The notes below the pieces were generated by a model, which did no database searches, was not told the origin of the DNA, and was given only the letters and a program-made list of their open reading frames with translations. Of a stretch of 22,340 bases of DNA, positions 14,274 to 22,340 are shown one piece after another; within the stretch, counting starts at the first letter, position 1; each line of letters starts with the position of its first letter. Source of the stretch: Bacilli bacterium. GTDB lineage: Bacteria; Bacillota_I; Bacilli_A; RF39; UBA660. A program made the translations under genes and the position numbers. The DNA lies in the NCBI GenBank assembly GCA_017550205.1, contig JAFZPS010000009.1:1-22340 (forward strand), written 5' to 3'.

Positions 14274-16052
14274 CTACTCCTTAGATGATAATATAGATAA
14301 GAATGCTTCTTGAGGTACTTCAACACTACCTATTTGTTTCATTCTTTTCTTTCCTTCTTTTTGTTTCTCTAATAGTTTCTTTTTACGAGTAACATCTCCA
14401 CCATAACACTTAGCTAATACATCTTTTCTAAGTGCCTTTACAGTCTCACGTGCAATAACATGAGTTCCTATTGCTGCTTGAATAGGTACTTCAAATAATT
14501 GACGTGGAATAATCTCTTTTAATTTTTCACATACTATTCTACCTCTAGAATAAGCAAAATCTTTATGAACTATTATACTTAAAGCATCTACTACTTCTCC
14601 ATTTAATAAGATATCCATCTTAACTAAATTACTTTCTTTATAATCAGTTATTTCATAATCAAAAGAAGCATATCCCTTAGTATAACTTTTTAATCTATCA
14701 AAGAAATCATAAACTATTTCAGATAAAGGTATTTCATAATTAATAGAAACTCTAGTTTCATCTAAATATTCCATATTAATAAAATTACCACGTTTATCCT
14801 GACATAATTCCATAATAGGACCAATATATTCACTAGGAGTAAATATACTACATTTAACATATGGTTCTAATACTTTATTAATTAATTCTCTTTTAGGCAT
14901 TTTGCTAGGACAATCTATCATTACTTTACTATTATCAGTCATTATAACTTCATATATAACAGAAGGACTAGTCGCAATTAAATCTATTCCAAATTCTCTT
15001 TCAATTCTCTCTTCTATTATTTCCATATGAAGTAGTCCTAAGAAACCACATCTAAATCCAAAACCAAGTGCTTTAGATGTTTCAGGTTCAAAAGTTAAAG
15101 CAGCATCATTTAGTTTTAATTTATCAAGTGCTTCTCTTAAATCTTCAAACTTATTAGCATCAATTGGGAAAAGCCCTGAATATACTGTAGGTTTCATTGG
15201 TTTATATCCAGGCAATTTCTCTGTAGCTGGATTATTTTCTAAAGTAATTGTGTCACCTACATGAACATCACTAATACTTTTAATAGATGCAGCTAAATAT
15301 CCTACTTCTCCAGCACTTAACTTATCTACTTCTTTTTCATGAGGAGTATTAATATATAAACTAACTACATCATATACTGCATTAGTTTCCATCATTTTAA
15401 CTAAATCTTTTACTTTTACTTCTCCATCAACTACTCTAATACTCGTAATTACACCTCTATATGAATCAAATAAACTATCAAATATTAATGCCTTTAAAGG
15501 AGCATTCTTATCACCAGTAGGTGCTGGAATAACTTCTATTATTTTATCTAATAATTTATCTACTCCTACTCCAGTCTTAGCACTAGTAAGAACTATCTCA
15601 TCTCGATTAAATCCAATATTTTCTAACTCACCAATTACTTTTTCAGGGTCAGCTGAAGGTAAATCTATTTTATTAATAACTGGTATTATTTTTAAATTAT
15701 TATCTAAAGCTAAATATAAATTAGCTAATGTTTGAGCCTCTACTCCTTGAGATGCATCCACTACTAAAATAGCTCCCTCACAAGCAGCTAAACTTCTTGA
15801 AACCTCATATGAAAAATCTACATGTCCTGGAGTATCTATCAAATTAAGCATATAATCTTTATATTTAAGACTAACTGCATTTAACTTAATAGTAATTCCT
15901 CTTTCTCTCTCCAAATCCATAGAATCTAACATTTGCTCTTTTAATTCTCTTTTATCAATAGCACCTGTTAATTCTAGTATTCTATCAGCTAGAGTACTTT
16001 TACCATGATCAATATGAGCTATAATACAAAAATTTCTTATATTTTCTTGCAT
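14274..16052 (-). CDS. lepA: Elongation factor 4 (back-translocating GTPase LepA)
   Basis: A 592-residue translational GTPase. GTP-binding motifs: G1 AHIDHGKST (12-20), the switch-I RGIT at about 51-54, G3 DTPGH (73-77), NKID (127-130) and SAK near 158. It continues through domains II, III, V and the LepA-specific C-terminal domain (ending with [17 protein letters not shown]). It has the normal length of EF4, which acts on stalled or mispositioned ribosomes. A GGAGGAAAG ribosome binding site precedes the start. It is the first gene of an operon with the SpoIIID-like regulator, hemW and the HD-domain gene. Confidence 0.97.
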   Translation of the reverse strand: MQENIRNFCIIAHIDHGKSTLADRILELTGAIDKRELKEQMLDSMDLERERGITIKLNAVSLKYKDYMLNLIDTPGHVDFSYEVSRSLAACEGAILVVDASQGVEAQTLANLYLALDNNLKIIPVINKIDLPSADPEKVIGELENIGFNRDEIVLTSAKTGVGVDKLLDKIIEVIPAPTGDKNAPLKALIFDSLFDSYRGVITSIRVVDGEVKVKDLVKMMETNAVYDVVSLYINTPHEKEVDKLSAGEVGYLAASIKSISDVHVGDTITLENNPATEKLPGYKPMKPTVYSGLFPIDANKFEDLREALDKLKLNDAALTFEPETSKALGFGFRCGFLGLLHMEIIEERIEREFGIDLIATSPSVIYEVIMTDNSKVMIDCPSKMPKRELINKVLEPYVKCSIFTPSEYIGPIMELCQDKRGNFINMEYLDETRVSINYEIPLSEIVYDFFDRLKSYTKGYASFDYEITDYKESNLVKMDILLNGEVVDALSIIVHKDFAYSRGRIVCEKLKEIIPRQLFEVPIQAAIGTHVIARETVKALRKDVLAKCYGGDVTRKKKLLEKQKEGKKRMKQIGSVEVPQEAFLSILSSKE

Positions 16053-16071
16053 CTCTTTCCTCCACTCACTT

Positions 16072-16080
16072 ATTATAACA
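16072..16080 (-). promoter_or_regulatory. Extended -10 promoter element for the lepA operon
   Basis: TGTTATAAT on the minus strand, 19 bases upstream of lepA, right after the terminator of the preceding gene. No good -35 is seen because that position is occupied by the hairpin. An extended -10 promoter is the likely explanation. Confidence 0.6.
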
Positions 16081-16084
16081 TAAA

Positions 16085-16106
16085 AAAAGTACTTATTAGT
16101 ACTTTT
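16085..16106 (-). terminator. Terminator after the membrane-anchored hypothetical gene
   Basis: Stem AAAAGTACT / AGTACTTTT with a 4-base loop, followed on the minus strand by a run of T. It starts 3 bases after the TAA stop at 16112-16110. Confidence 0.85.
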
Positions 16107-16109
16107 ATA

Positions 16110-17027
16110 TTATTTAATTTCACTACTATAGAAATATAGTATATTACTTGTATTCTTAATCTTAAAATTATAAGTAATAGTAGCTGCCTTATCAATATAC
16201 TTATCTATAGTAATTTTCTTAAGATCATCTTCTGTTTGATCAATAGAAGTTTCTATTACATTAGTATGTTCATAATCTTTTGAAATAGTAACTTCATATT
16301 TACCATCAGGTTGTTGTCTTAAAGAAACATATATTAATTTTTCAATTAATTTATATCCACCATCTGGTTCTTTATAAGCTTCTACTAATTTACCAATATA
16401 TGGTTCTACAATATTAGTTTCTTTAACAGTTGTATCTTTTTCAAATATAGTATCAAATGATTCTGTTTCTTCATTATATTTCATAATACCTACATTTTTA
16501 TCATTAATACTAAAACTAAATGGATACTTTATATTTACATCTTTAGAATATTTTACACCTTTACCAAAGAAATATTCCATATACTTATTAATTTTACGAT
16601 TAGATATAGTATAAATCTTATTATTATTCTCATCATTCTTACCAGTATAACTAAAATCTTCTACTTGAACATATTGTAGTGCATAATAATATTTTTCTTC
16701 TTCTGTAAATGTATCTAATGTTACTTTTTTATTTTTTACAAAAATATCATATCTAGGACCACCATTATTACTATATGTAACATATCCATATAATATCTTA
16801 ACATTACTTTCTGTTAAAGATTTCTTTTCACTAGTAACTACATTAGTCTTAGTAGTAGTAGTCTTAGTCTTAGGATTAAGAATTCCATTCAAAACAAGGA
16901 ATACTATTAAAAAAACTATAAAAGCAACAACAATTATAATTATAGTTGTAAACTTATTACCACTTTTATTTGAGTTATTATCTTCATTCTTTTCTTCTGA
17001 AAAATCTTCACTAATTTTAAAATCCAT
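16110..17027 (-). CDS. Single-pass membrane protein of unknown function
   Basis: A 305-residue protein I do not recognise. It has a short acidic and Asn/Ser-rich cytoplasmic N-terminus, one membrane segment (residues 27-50, FTTIIIIVVAFIVFLIVFLV), a Thr/Lys-rich linker, then a large extracytoplasmic domain with many tyrosines and lysines. There is no signal peptidase site and no cysteine in the body, which argues against a lipoprotein. I start at ATG 17027 after an AGAGGTG ribosome binding site; the in-frame GTG at 17036 lies within that site. It sits alone between the M16 pair and lepA with its own terminator. It could be a cell-envelope or secreted-adhesin anchor, but the sequence alone does not say. 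Confidence 0.7.
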   Translation of the reverse strand: MDFKISEDFSEEKNEDNNSNKSGNKFTTIIIIVVAFIVFLIVFLVLNGILNPKTKTTTTKTNVVTSEKKSLTESNVKILYGYVTYSNNGGPRYDIFVKNKKVTLDTFTEEEKYYYALQYVQVEDFSYTGKNDENNNKIYTISNRKINKYMEYFFGKGVKYSKDVNIKYPFSFSINDKNVGIMKYNEETESFDTIFEKDTTVKETNIVEPYIGKLVEAYKEPDGGYKLIEKLIYVSLRQQPDGKYEVTISKDYEHTNVIETSIDQTEDDLKKITIDKYIDKAATITYNFKIKNTSNILYFYSSEIK

Positions 17028-17072
17028 TAAAATCACCTCTACTATTAATATTTTACCAAATATAAATAAAAA

Positions 17073-17109
17073 AAGGAATAGTTTTTACTTTCCCTTTACA
17101 CTATTCCTT
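17073..17109 (-). terminator. Terminator after the M16 peptidase gene
   Basis: Stem AAGGAATAGT / ACTATTCCTT with a 17-base loop, followed on the minus strand by a T run. The TAG stop of the peptidase (17103-17101) is in the stem. Confidence 0.78.
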
Positions 17110-18363
17110 ATCCATCTTTACTATACTATAATTTTTAAAATTAATTTCTTTTATAATTTCTTTTAATTTTTTAAACTTCATATTTTTAATAATATCTATT
17201 TTATTAGGAATTACTTTCTTATACTTTATAAGATCATAACACAAGCTATCAGCCATAAATTCAATATCATCTGCAGCTTTAATTTCTCTAGCAATCCATA
17301 CTTTTTTAATTCTATTAAATGAATCTTCATCTACAGTAATACTACTAAATTCTTTAATAATTTCACTTATCAAATCATCAGGTTTTACAGAATTAGCAAT
17401 AATATATAGAGTACTAATACCTTCAATATTCTCCCATCCAGGATTAAAATCATTTACTATTTTTTTATCTCTTACTCTTTCTTTAAATAAAGAAGAATCT
17501 CCAAAAACAATAGTACTTAACATTTCTAAATATAAAGACAATTCATATTTATCAAGTTTTATATCCTTAGTAGACATCTTTAAACCAATACCAATCTTAG
17601 GAATTTCAACATTACCTTTAATTGTTTTATTTGATTCAACTACTTTTATAGGTTCAATTATTTTCTTTATCTTAGGAACTCTTCTCTTATCATTAGAATC
17701 TAATTCATTTCTAATAATTTCACATGCTATATCTGGATCAAAATTACCAGTAATTAAAACAAACATATTACTAGGAATATAAAAATTATTATAACAAGTA
17801 TATAAATCTTCTTTAGTAATCTTATTAACCTCTGATACTGTACCCGCAATATCTAATCTTCTAGGAGAATTCTTATAAAGACATTCTCTTAATTTTCTTT
17901 CTACTTTATATTGAGGAATATCATTATACATTTTTATTTCTTCTGCAATAATACCTTTTTCTTTTTTTACATTTTGGTCTGTAAAATAAGGATGCATTAC
18001 AAATTTTAATAAATACTCTAAGTTTTTATTAAAGTTCTTAGTACCCCAAAACATATATTGTGTGTTTGTGCATGAAGTACATGCATTACAATCAGTTCCA
18101 CTTTTAGCATAAAAACTAAAAGGATCTTCTCCTGACTCTTGTTCAAACATTTTATGTTCTAAGAAATGTGCTATACCAAGAGGAGGCTTATAACTCTTTT
18201 TACTAATATCAGTAAATTCTAATACATCAGAACCATATCTAGTAACAAAAGAAACATAATAGTTTTTCTTATTTTTATAAGGTAACATACATATTTCTAA
18301 GCCATTAGATAAAGTTTCTGTATAAAGAATCATATCTAAGTTTTTTAAACTAATCTTCTTCAT
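17101..18363 (-). CDS. ymfH: M16 zinc metallopeptidase, YmfH type (catalytic partner)
   Basis: A 420-residue protein with an intact inverted zinc motif HFLEH (His66, Glu69, His70) and a further conserved glutamate near 141 (KGIIAEEI), the zinc ligands of the M16 family. The SGTDCNACTS segment (about 88-97) corresponds to the conserved stretch after the motif, here rich in cysteines. The protein fits the YmfH half of the YmfF/YmfH pair, annotated in databases as linked to EF-P 5-aminopentanol modification; its direct substrate is unknown. Its start overlaps the previous gene's end by 14 bases with a GAGGGGG ribosome binding site. The pair probably forms a heterodimer like mitochondrial processing peptidase. 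Confidence 0.83.
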   Translation of the reverse strand: MKKISLKNLDMILYTETLSNGLEICMLPYKNKKNYYVSFVTRYGSDVLEFTDISKKSYKPPLGIAHFLEHKMFEQESGEDPFSFYAKSGTDCNACTSCTNTQYMFWGTKNFNKNLEYLLKFVMHPYFTDQNVKKEKGIIAEEIKMYNDIPQYKVERKLRECLYKNSPRRLDIAGTVSEVNKITKEDLYTCYNNFYIPSNMFVLITGNFDPDIACEIIRNELDSNDKRRVPKIKKIIEPIKVVESNKTIKGNVEIPKIGIGLKMSTKDIKLDKYELSLYLEMLSTIVFGDSSLFKERVRDKKIVNDFNPGWENIEGISTLYIIANSVKPDDLISEIIKEFSSITVDEDSFNRIKKVWIAREIKAADDIEFMADSLCYDLIKYKKVIPNKIDIIKNMKFKKLKEIIKEINFKNYSIVKMDKE

Positions 18364-19621
18364 CTAATACCCCCTCTAATAGATATATAGTATCCATATG
18401 TACTTTTCTAAATGCTTTTACTATATCTGATTTTTTAACACTTTTAATAGTAGAAATTCTTGTTTTTACATCATCCATTTCTAATATTTCTGAAGACATA
18501 ACTTCATTAATCATTCTCTCTTCATCTTCTTCTAAATTCTCTAATGCATTAATATATTCTTCTTTAGCACTATTAATATCTTCATCACTAAATTTACCCT
18601 TTTTCATCTCATCTAATTTCTTAGTAATTATATTAATTACTTTAGTAAAATTAACTCTATCTATACCAGATTTTATAGTAACCATATTATCCATTTTTGA
18701 ATAGAAAGAAGTAATTGAATAACAAAGTGAATTAGCTTCTCTAACATCTTTAAATAACTTAGAATCAACTCCTCCACCAAATATTAAATTACCAAGTACT
18801 AAAGCATAATCTCTTTCATATTTAGTTAATCTATAAACAGGACATGCAATAGCTAAAGATGATTGACTATTAGTAATTTCTTCTTTAGAAAATAATCTTC
18901 TAATACGTGGTTTTCTATTCTTTAATATATAACTCTTTTTAGGTTTTTTAATCTTTTTAAACTTGAAAGTTTCTTTTATTAAAGATAACATTTCTTTATT
19001 ATCAAAATCCCCTACTACAAATATATCAACATAATCAGTATTAATCATATTTAAATAGAAATCATATAAATTTCTTTCACTTATCTTTTCTAAATCTTCA
19101 CTATATCCAACAATTCTATAAGAAATAGGACTCTTACTATCAAATAATTCCCACAATCTAAGAGAAGAATATCTACTAGGTCTTTCTTTTATAGAATTTA
19201 ATTTTACTAAACACTCATGTTTTACAAAATCCACTTTCTCTTTTTTAAATTCTTTATTATCTATATCTGGATTAAATATAATCTCTTTTAAAAAATCAAG
19301 AGATTTTTTAAAATTACCATCCTCCGTATACTTATCCATTAAAACCTGTAGACTAAAACTAGTAGTAATATAATTACCAAGTCTTTGATTACTAACTCCT
19401 ATATCTGCAGAATATAAATTCTCTGATTCAATAGTTAGTTTTCTTCTACTATCAAACTTTTTAGATGATTGGAGTAAAGTATTAGTAACCAAAATTCTTT
19501 TAGTTATTTCATCTTTTTTTATTGGAGTATGAAATAATACTTTAATCGTAACCGTCTTAAATTTATCGGTATTAATTAAATGAAGTTTATATGATCCTAA
19601 ATCTTTGTTTAATATATTCAT
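18350..19621 (-). CDS. ymfF: M16 family, non-catalytic YmfF-type partner
   Basis: A 423-residue M16-fold protein encoded just before the catalytic partner. It lacks any HxxEH motif: the region that should hold it (VLFHTPIKKDEITKRILVTNTLLQS) has no such pattern. The C-terminal half keeps the R/Y region of non-catalytic partners (FGGGVDSKLFKDVREANSLCYSI). Non-catalytic plus catalytic partners are the rule for this pair in Bacilli. An AGAGGTGG ribosome binding site precedes the start. A TATAAT box (19644-19639) lies 18 bases upstream, in the gap to deoD, without a clear -35. Confidence 0.78.
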   Translation of the reverse strand: MNILNKDLGSYKLHLINTDKFKTVTIKVLFHTPIKKDEITKRILVTNTLLQSSKKFDSRRKLTIESENLYSADIGVSNQRLGNYITTSFSLQVLMDKYTEDGNFKKSLDFLKEIIFNPDIDNKEFKKEKVDFVKHECLVKLNSIKERPSRYSSLRLWELFDSKSPISYRIVGYSEDLEKISERNLYDFYLNMINTDYVDIFVVGDFDNKEMLSLIKETFKFKKIKKPKKSYILKNRKPRIRRLFSKEEITNSQSSLAIACPVYRLTKYERDYALVLGNLIFGGGVDSKLFKDVREANSLCYSITSFYSKMDNMVTIKSGIDRVNFTKVINIITKKLDEMKKGKFSDEDINSAKEEYINALENLEEDEERMINEVMSSEILEMDDVKTRISTIKSVKKSDIVKAFRKVHMDTIYLLEGVLDEED

Positions 19622-19638
19622 GTAACCACCTCTAATTT

Positions 19639-19644
19639 ATTATA
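19639..19644 (-). promoter_or_regulatory. Candidate -10 box for the ymfF-ymfH genes
   Basis: TATAAT on the minus strand in the 39-base gap between deoD and ymfF. No -35 hexamer at a proper distance is convincing and no terminator follows deoD, so read-through from upstream is an alternative. Confidence 0.35.
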
Positions 19645-19660
19645 CCCAATCTATTCTTTT

Positions 19661-20374
19661 TTATATAATCGATTCTAAAGCTAAAGTAATCATCTCATCT
19701 AAAGATTTTTCTCTCTCTTCACTAGTTAAGCTTCTCTTATCATATAAAGAATCAACTACTGTCATTAAACAAGCTGCTTCTTTATTTAATTTTCTAGCTA
19801 TATAGAATAATCCAAAAGCTTCCATTTCTATTCCTAAAAACTTCATATCTGGAAAATTATCTCTAAATTTTTCTTTATCATCAAGATATGGATCAAATAT
19901 ATCACTAGTTATAGTTTTACCTACACATAGCTTAATATTATCTTTCTTTGCAGTATTCATAATACTTCTATTTAATGAATCAGAAGATTGTATAAAATCT
20001 ATATCAACACCATCTAATAATTCATCAAAATGACTCTTACAATAAGCACCTGTACTTAGTATAACATCAAGTACTTTAATATCTTCATCATAAGAACCAC
20101 AAGTACCTATTCTTACAATTTTTTCTACATTATAAAACTTATATAATTCATATGAATATATACCTATACTAGGAATACCCATACCACTAGCAAATACTGT
20201 TACTTTAGTACCTTTATATGTACCAGTATATCCAAACATATTACGTACTGTATTAATTAATTTAGCATCATCTAAAAAATTATCAGCTATATATTTAGCT
20301 CTTAATGGATCCCCAGGCATTAATACAACTGGTGCAATCTCTTCTAATTTACTTTCTATATGAGCAGTTGCCAT
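19661..20374 (-). CDS. deoD: Purine nucleoside phosphorylase, DeoD type
   Basis: A 237-residue phosphorylase that splits purine (deoxy)nucleosides with phosphate. Motifs: MPGDPLRAKYIA (19-30), the phosphate and ribose-binding SGMGIPS (63-69) and GTCGS segments, GIEMEAFG near 175, and TVVDS with a conserved aspartate where the hexameric enzymes have their proton donor. A serine just before that aspartate is a valine here, a mild deviation. The arginine needed to activate the aspartate is probably the one in SEEREKS. Start supported by GAAGGTAGG. It sits between the yqeG-yqeH pair and the M16 pair with its own extended -10 element. Confidence 0.92.
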   Translation of the reverse strand: MATAHIESKLEEIAPVVLMPGDPLRAKYIADNFLDDAKLINTVRNMFGYTGTYKGTKVTVFASGMGIPSIGIYSYELYKFYNVEKIVRIGTCGSYDEDIKVLDVILSTGAYCKSHFDELLDGVDIDFIQSSDSLNRSIMNTAKKDNIKLCVGKTITSDIFDPYLDDKEKFRDNFPDMKFLGIEMEAFGLFYIARKLNKEAACLMTVVDSLYDKRSLTSEEREKSLDEMITLALESII

Positions 20375-20396
20375 AAACCTACCTTCTTTCTAATTT

Positions 20397-20405
20397 ATTA
20401 TATCA
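20397..20405 (-). promoter_or_regulatory. Extended -10 promoter element for deoD
   Basis: TGATATAAT on the minus strand, an extended -10 element 22 bases upstream of deoD. The -35 position falls in the T-run of the preceding terminator and has no real match. Confidence 0.55.
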
Positions 20406-20420
20406 ATTAAATCATAATAA

Positions 20421-20443
20421 AAAAAGTAATTATCTTACTTTTT
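20421..20443 (-). terminator. Terminator after yqeH
   Basis: Stem AAAAAGTAA / TTACTTTTT with a 5-base loop, followed by T-rich sequence on the minus strand. The TAA stop of yqeH (20444-20442) overlaps its base. Confidence 0.82.
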
Positions 20444-21455
20444 ATATTAAACTACGTCTAGTAAATGTATCTACATCTTTATCAATATAAATATCTACTA
20501 CACCTTTATCAACTATTTTAATAAAACCTAACCCACTAATTACAATATCTTCATCATATTTCATATTATAAGTAATCTTATTTTTATCATATAGTTCTTC
20601 ATTATTAAATAGATTTAATAATCTTTTTACTCTTAAATCATTAGACATAAATAAAGTAAAACTATTCTTTTCACCTTCAACATAATCTATTCTAATAAAA
20701 TCTTCTATTACTATAGATTGTCCTTTACGTAATTGATATGTTCTAGGTTTAATTTCTTTCTTAGGACTAATCTTCTTCATCATCTTTTCATCTACTTGAT
20801 TTAATATAGATCCAACATCTACAAGTCCTGGAGTATCTATTAAAGTTAAATGATCATTTATATTTATATTAACCATATTTAATGTTGTAGATGGAAGTGG
20901 GCTCATAGTTAATTCTTGATTATTATTATCAGAATAATTCTTAATAAGTTTATTAATTAAACTACTTTTACCTGCATTAGTATGTCCAACTACATATACA
21001 TTTTTACTAGTTTGAAAATACTTTATTCTCTTTAATAAATAATCAATATTATAATTCTTATTAGCAGATATTACTATTATTTCTTCAAAACTAATATCTT
21101 TACTCTTTAAATAATTAATAACTTTTTCTTCTTTAACTGATTTAGGAAATACATCTATTTTATTAACTACTAAAATCATTTTATTAGAAATTAAATTTCT
21201 TATTTCTTCTAAATCTTTTTCTATATTTAATATATCAGTAACATATAAAACTAAGTCTTTAGTTTCTGCTACTTCTTTTAATATATCTAAGTATTCTTCA
21301 TTAGATTTAGTTACTACTTGATATTCTCCATAATTCTTCATACGGAAACATCTTTGACAATAATCATTTTCTAAATTAGTAGTATAACCTTCTTGTAGTA
21401 AATTAACATCTTGTAATGTAACACCACAACCTAAACACTTTTTCTCATTCTCCAT
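20442..21455 (-). CDS. yqeH: Ribosome biogenesis GTPase YqeH (circularly permuted)
   Basis: A 337-residue protein. An N-terminal zinc finger (CLGC at 7-10, CQRC at 33-36) is followed by GTPase motifs in permuted order: NKID (98-101), SAN (130-132), then P-loop GHTNAGKSS (157-165) and DTPG (207-210). This G4-G5-G1-G3 order defines the YqeH/YlqF/YjeQ class; YqeH with its zinc finger helps assemble the 30S subunit. I start at 21455 (MENEKK) because AGAGGA lies 7 bases upstream; a longer reading frame starting 12 codons earlier has no ribosome binding site. Its start overlaps the end of yqeG by 11 bases, the gene order seen in B. subtilis. Confidence 0.93.
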   Translation of the reverse strand: MENEKKCLGCGVTLQDVNLLQEGYTTNLENDYCQRCFRMKNYGEYQVVTKSNEEYLDILKEVAETKDLVLYVTDILNIEKDLEEIRNLISNKMILVVNKIDVFPKSVKEEKVINYLKSKDISFEEIIVISANKNYNIDYLLKRIKYFQTSKNVYVVGHTNAGKSSLINKLIKNYSDNNNQELTMSPLPSTTLNMVNININDHLTLIDTPGLVDVGSILNQVDEKMMKKISPKKEIKPRTYQLRKGQSIVIEDFIRIDYVEGEKNSFTLFMSNDLRVKRLLNLFNNEELYDKNKITYNMKYDEDIVISGLGFIKIVDKGVVDIYIDKDVDTFTRRSLI

Positions 21456-21966
21456 AATAATTTCCTCTTTTAAATAATCCCTTTTTCTCATACTTAGCTA
21501 TTATTTTAGCTTCTAACTTTCTATTTAATCCAGTTATTTTTAAATCTTTTTCTCCTAGTGGATCAACTAATATAGTTTTAATTCTAAATCTATTACCAGC
21601 AAGTACATCAGTAACTATTTGATCACCTATAATACACATCTCTTTTTTATGTAATTTATATTTTGTTTTAATATAGATTAAACTCTTAATAGAAGGCTTC
21701 ATACTCCATGAAGTACCAGCTATTTCCAATTCTTCTAAATAAGGTTTTAATCTCTTTCTAGTATTATTAGAACTAATTACTATTATAAAATCCTTCTTAA
21801 GTTTATTTATTAATTCTCTAGTTTCATCTGGACACTTCTTATGAGATATTAAACCTAAAGTATTATCAAGATCAAATATTAAACATTTAACACCTTTTTC
21901 TTTTAATAAACCATAATTAATATCATAGATGCTTTTTTTATAAATATTAGGTCTAAATAATCCCAT
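21445..21966 (-). CDS. yqeG: HAD-superfamily phosphatase YqeG (subfamily IIIA)
   Basis: A 173-residue HAD phosphatase with all four motifs: FDLDNT (31-36, Asp32 nucleophile and Asp34), the SSN segment at 65-67, Lys90 (MKPS), and GDQIVTD (114-120). Length and the start MGLFRPNIYKKSIYDIN are typical of YqeG, which is nearly always encoded before yqeH. The physiological substrate is unsettled; a phosphatidylglycerophosphate-like role has been suggested for relatives in other lineages. An AAGGAAGTG ribosome binding site precedes the start. Confidence 0.92.
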   Translation of the reverse strand: MGLFRPNIYKKSIYDINYGLLKEKGVKCLIFDLDNTLGLISHKKCPDETRELINKLKKDFIIVISSNNTRKRLKPYLEELEIAGTSWSMKPSIKSLIYIKTKYKLHKKEMCIIGDQIVTDVLAGNRFRIKTILVDPLGEKDLKITGLNRKLEAKIIAKYEKKGLFKRGNYYGE

Positions 21967-21984
21967 AAAATCACTTCCTTATGT

Positions 21985-22012
21985 ATTATAACATATTTTG
22001 TCTAATTATTAA
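21985..22012 (-). promoter_or_regulatory. Candidate promoter of the yqeG-yqeH operon
   Basis: TGTTATAAT extended -10 (21993-21985) with TTAATA (22012-22007) as a partial -35 at 16 bases. It lies between yqeG and the upstream deacetylase gene, with its -35 overlapping the last codons of that gene. No terminator separates the two. Confidence 0.55.
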
Positions 22013-22340
22013 CCCTTTGAGTAATCATCTCAGTATCCATAGTAATTCTTTCAAATCTATATCCATTATTCTTACCATATCTAATAATATCTCTTAATGC
22101 ATCTCTTGTATGAGTTTTAATATCATGCATTAATACCATATTAACTCTATCATGACGTAAACCACTAACTACATTACTATATACACCACTAGCTTGTGTA
22201 GTACCTCCAGCATCCCCACTTGATATATTCCAATCATAGTATTTATAACCTCTAGCTACTACTTCTTGAGTTAAACGACTCATAATACCATTAGAATAAC
22301 GTCTAGAAATAGTATTACTAGCTCCTCCAGGAAATCTAAT
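22002..22340 (-). CDS. Polysaccharide deacetylase, C-terminal part (5' end outside window)
   Basis: The last 112 residues of a polysaccharide deacetylase (NodB/CE4 fold) are visible; the gene runs off the right edge. The frame is open to position 22340 and reads RFPGG near the edge, the family's RxPxG motif that forms part of the active site, followed by YDWNISSGDA and VLMHDIKTHTRDAL, where the later conserved histidine lies. Such enzymes remove acetyl groups from N-acetylglucosamine in peptidoglycan or other polymers outside the cell. The metal-binding N-terminal motif and any signal peptide cannot be checked here. Confidence 0.85.
   Translation of the reverse strand: MRFPGGASNTISRRYSNGIMSRLTQEVVARGYKYYDWNISSGDAGGTTQASGVYSNVVSGLRHDRVNMVLMHDIKTHTRDALRDIIRYGKNNGYRFERITMDTEMITQRVNN

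Noticed and set aside
17028..17036. GTG start for the hypothetical membrane protein
   Set aside because: The GTG is part of the Shine-Dalgarno sequence AGAGGTG for the ATG at 17027.
18350..19621. YmfF-type protein as a broken peptidase pseudogene
   Set aside because: The frame is full length and a missing HxxEH is normal for the non-catalytic partner of this pair.

Overview
This is a strongly AT-rich, gene-dense stretch of a bacterial chromosome. Gene content points to a low-GC Gram-positive (Bacillota), probably an uncultured Bacilli/Erysipelotrichia-type lineage. It carries a YqeG-YqeH pair, LepA next to HemW, YlbL next to YlbJ, a ymfF/ymfH-type M16 pair, a YitT transporter, a SpoIIID-like regulator, GGAGG-type ribosome binding sites and short hairpin-plus-U terminators. 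No rRNA, tRNA, CRISPR array or insertion sequence was seen, and no stretch over 300 bases lacks a gene. Almost everything is on the minus strand; the exceptions are the ylbJ-like gene and a GspE/PilB-type ATPase.

Region 1 (1-5524, minus) is a tightly packed NAD salvage operon. Reading downstream from a strong promoter at 5496-5524 it holds three small paralogous proteins of unknown function and a fourth copy fused in frame to a nicotinamidase. These are followed by nicotinate phosphoribosyltransferase, a Nudix (ADP-ribose pyrophosphatase-like) hydrolase, NAD synthetase and a MiaB-like radical SAM protein cut by the window edge. Two nearly identical 23-bp inverted repeats, one covering the -10 box and one in the leader, look like operators for a regulator outside the window. 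Nicotinamide can be followed to nicotinate, NaMN and, with an absent NadD, to NaAD and NAD. This cassette is the most novel part of the window.

Region 2 (5548-8447) holds a YitT-family membrane protein, a YlbL-type PDZ/Lon-like serine protease and, divergently, a short YlbJ-like membrane protein. Region 3 (8424-11463) holds two type IV pseudopilin-like genes divergent from a GspE/PilB/ComGA-type ATPase with an unusual Thr/Pro/Gln/Glu-rich tail. No platform protein, major pilin or prepilin peptidase is in view.

Region 4 (11435-16077) has thymidylate kinase, then the operon lepA - double SpoIIID-like regulator - hemW - HD-domain hydrolase (transcribed right to left). Region 5 (16085-22340) has a single-pass membrane protein of unknown function, the catalytic and non-catalytic M16 pair, DeoD purine nucleoside phosphorylase, the YqeG-YqeH pair and the C-terminal end of a polysaccharide deacetylase. 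Several genes end inside their own terminator hairpins, and several promoters have extended -10 elements (TGN-TATAAT).
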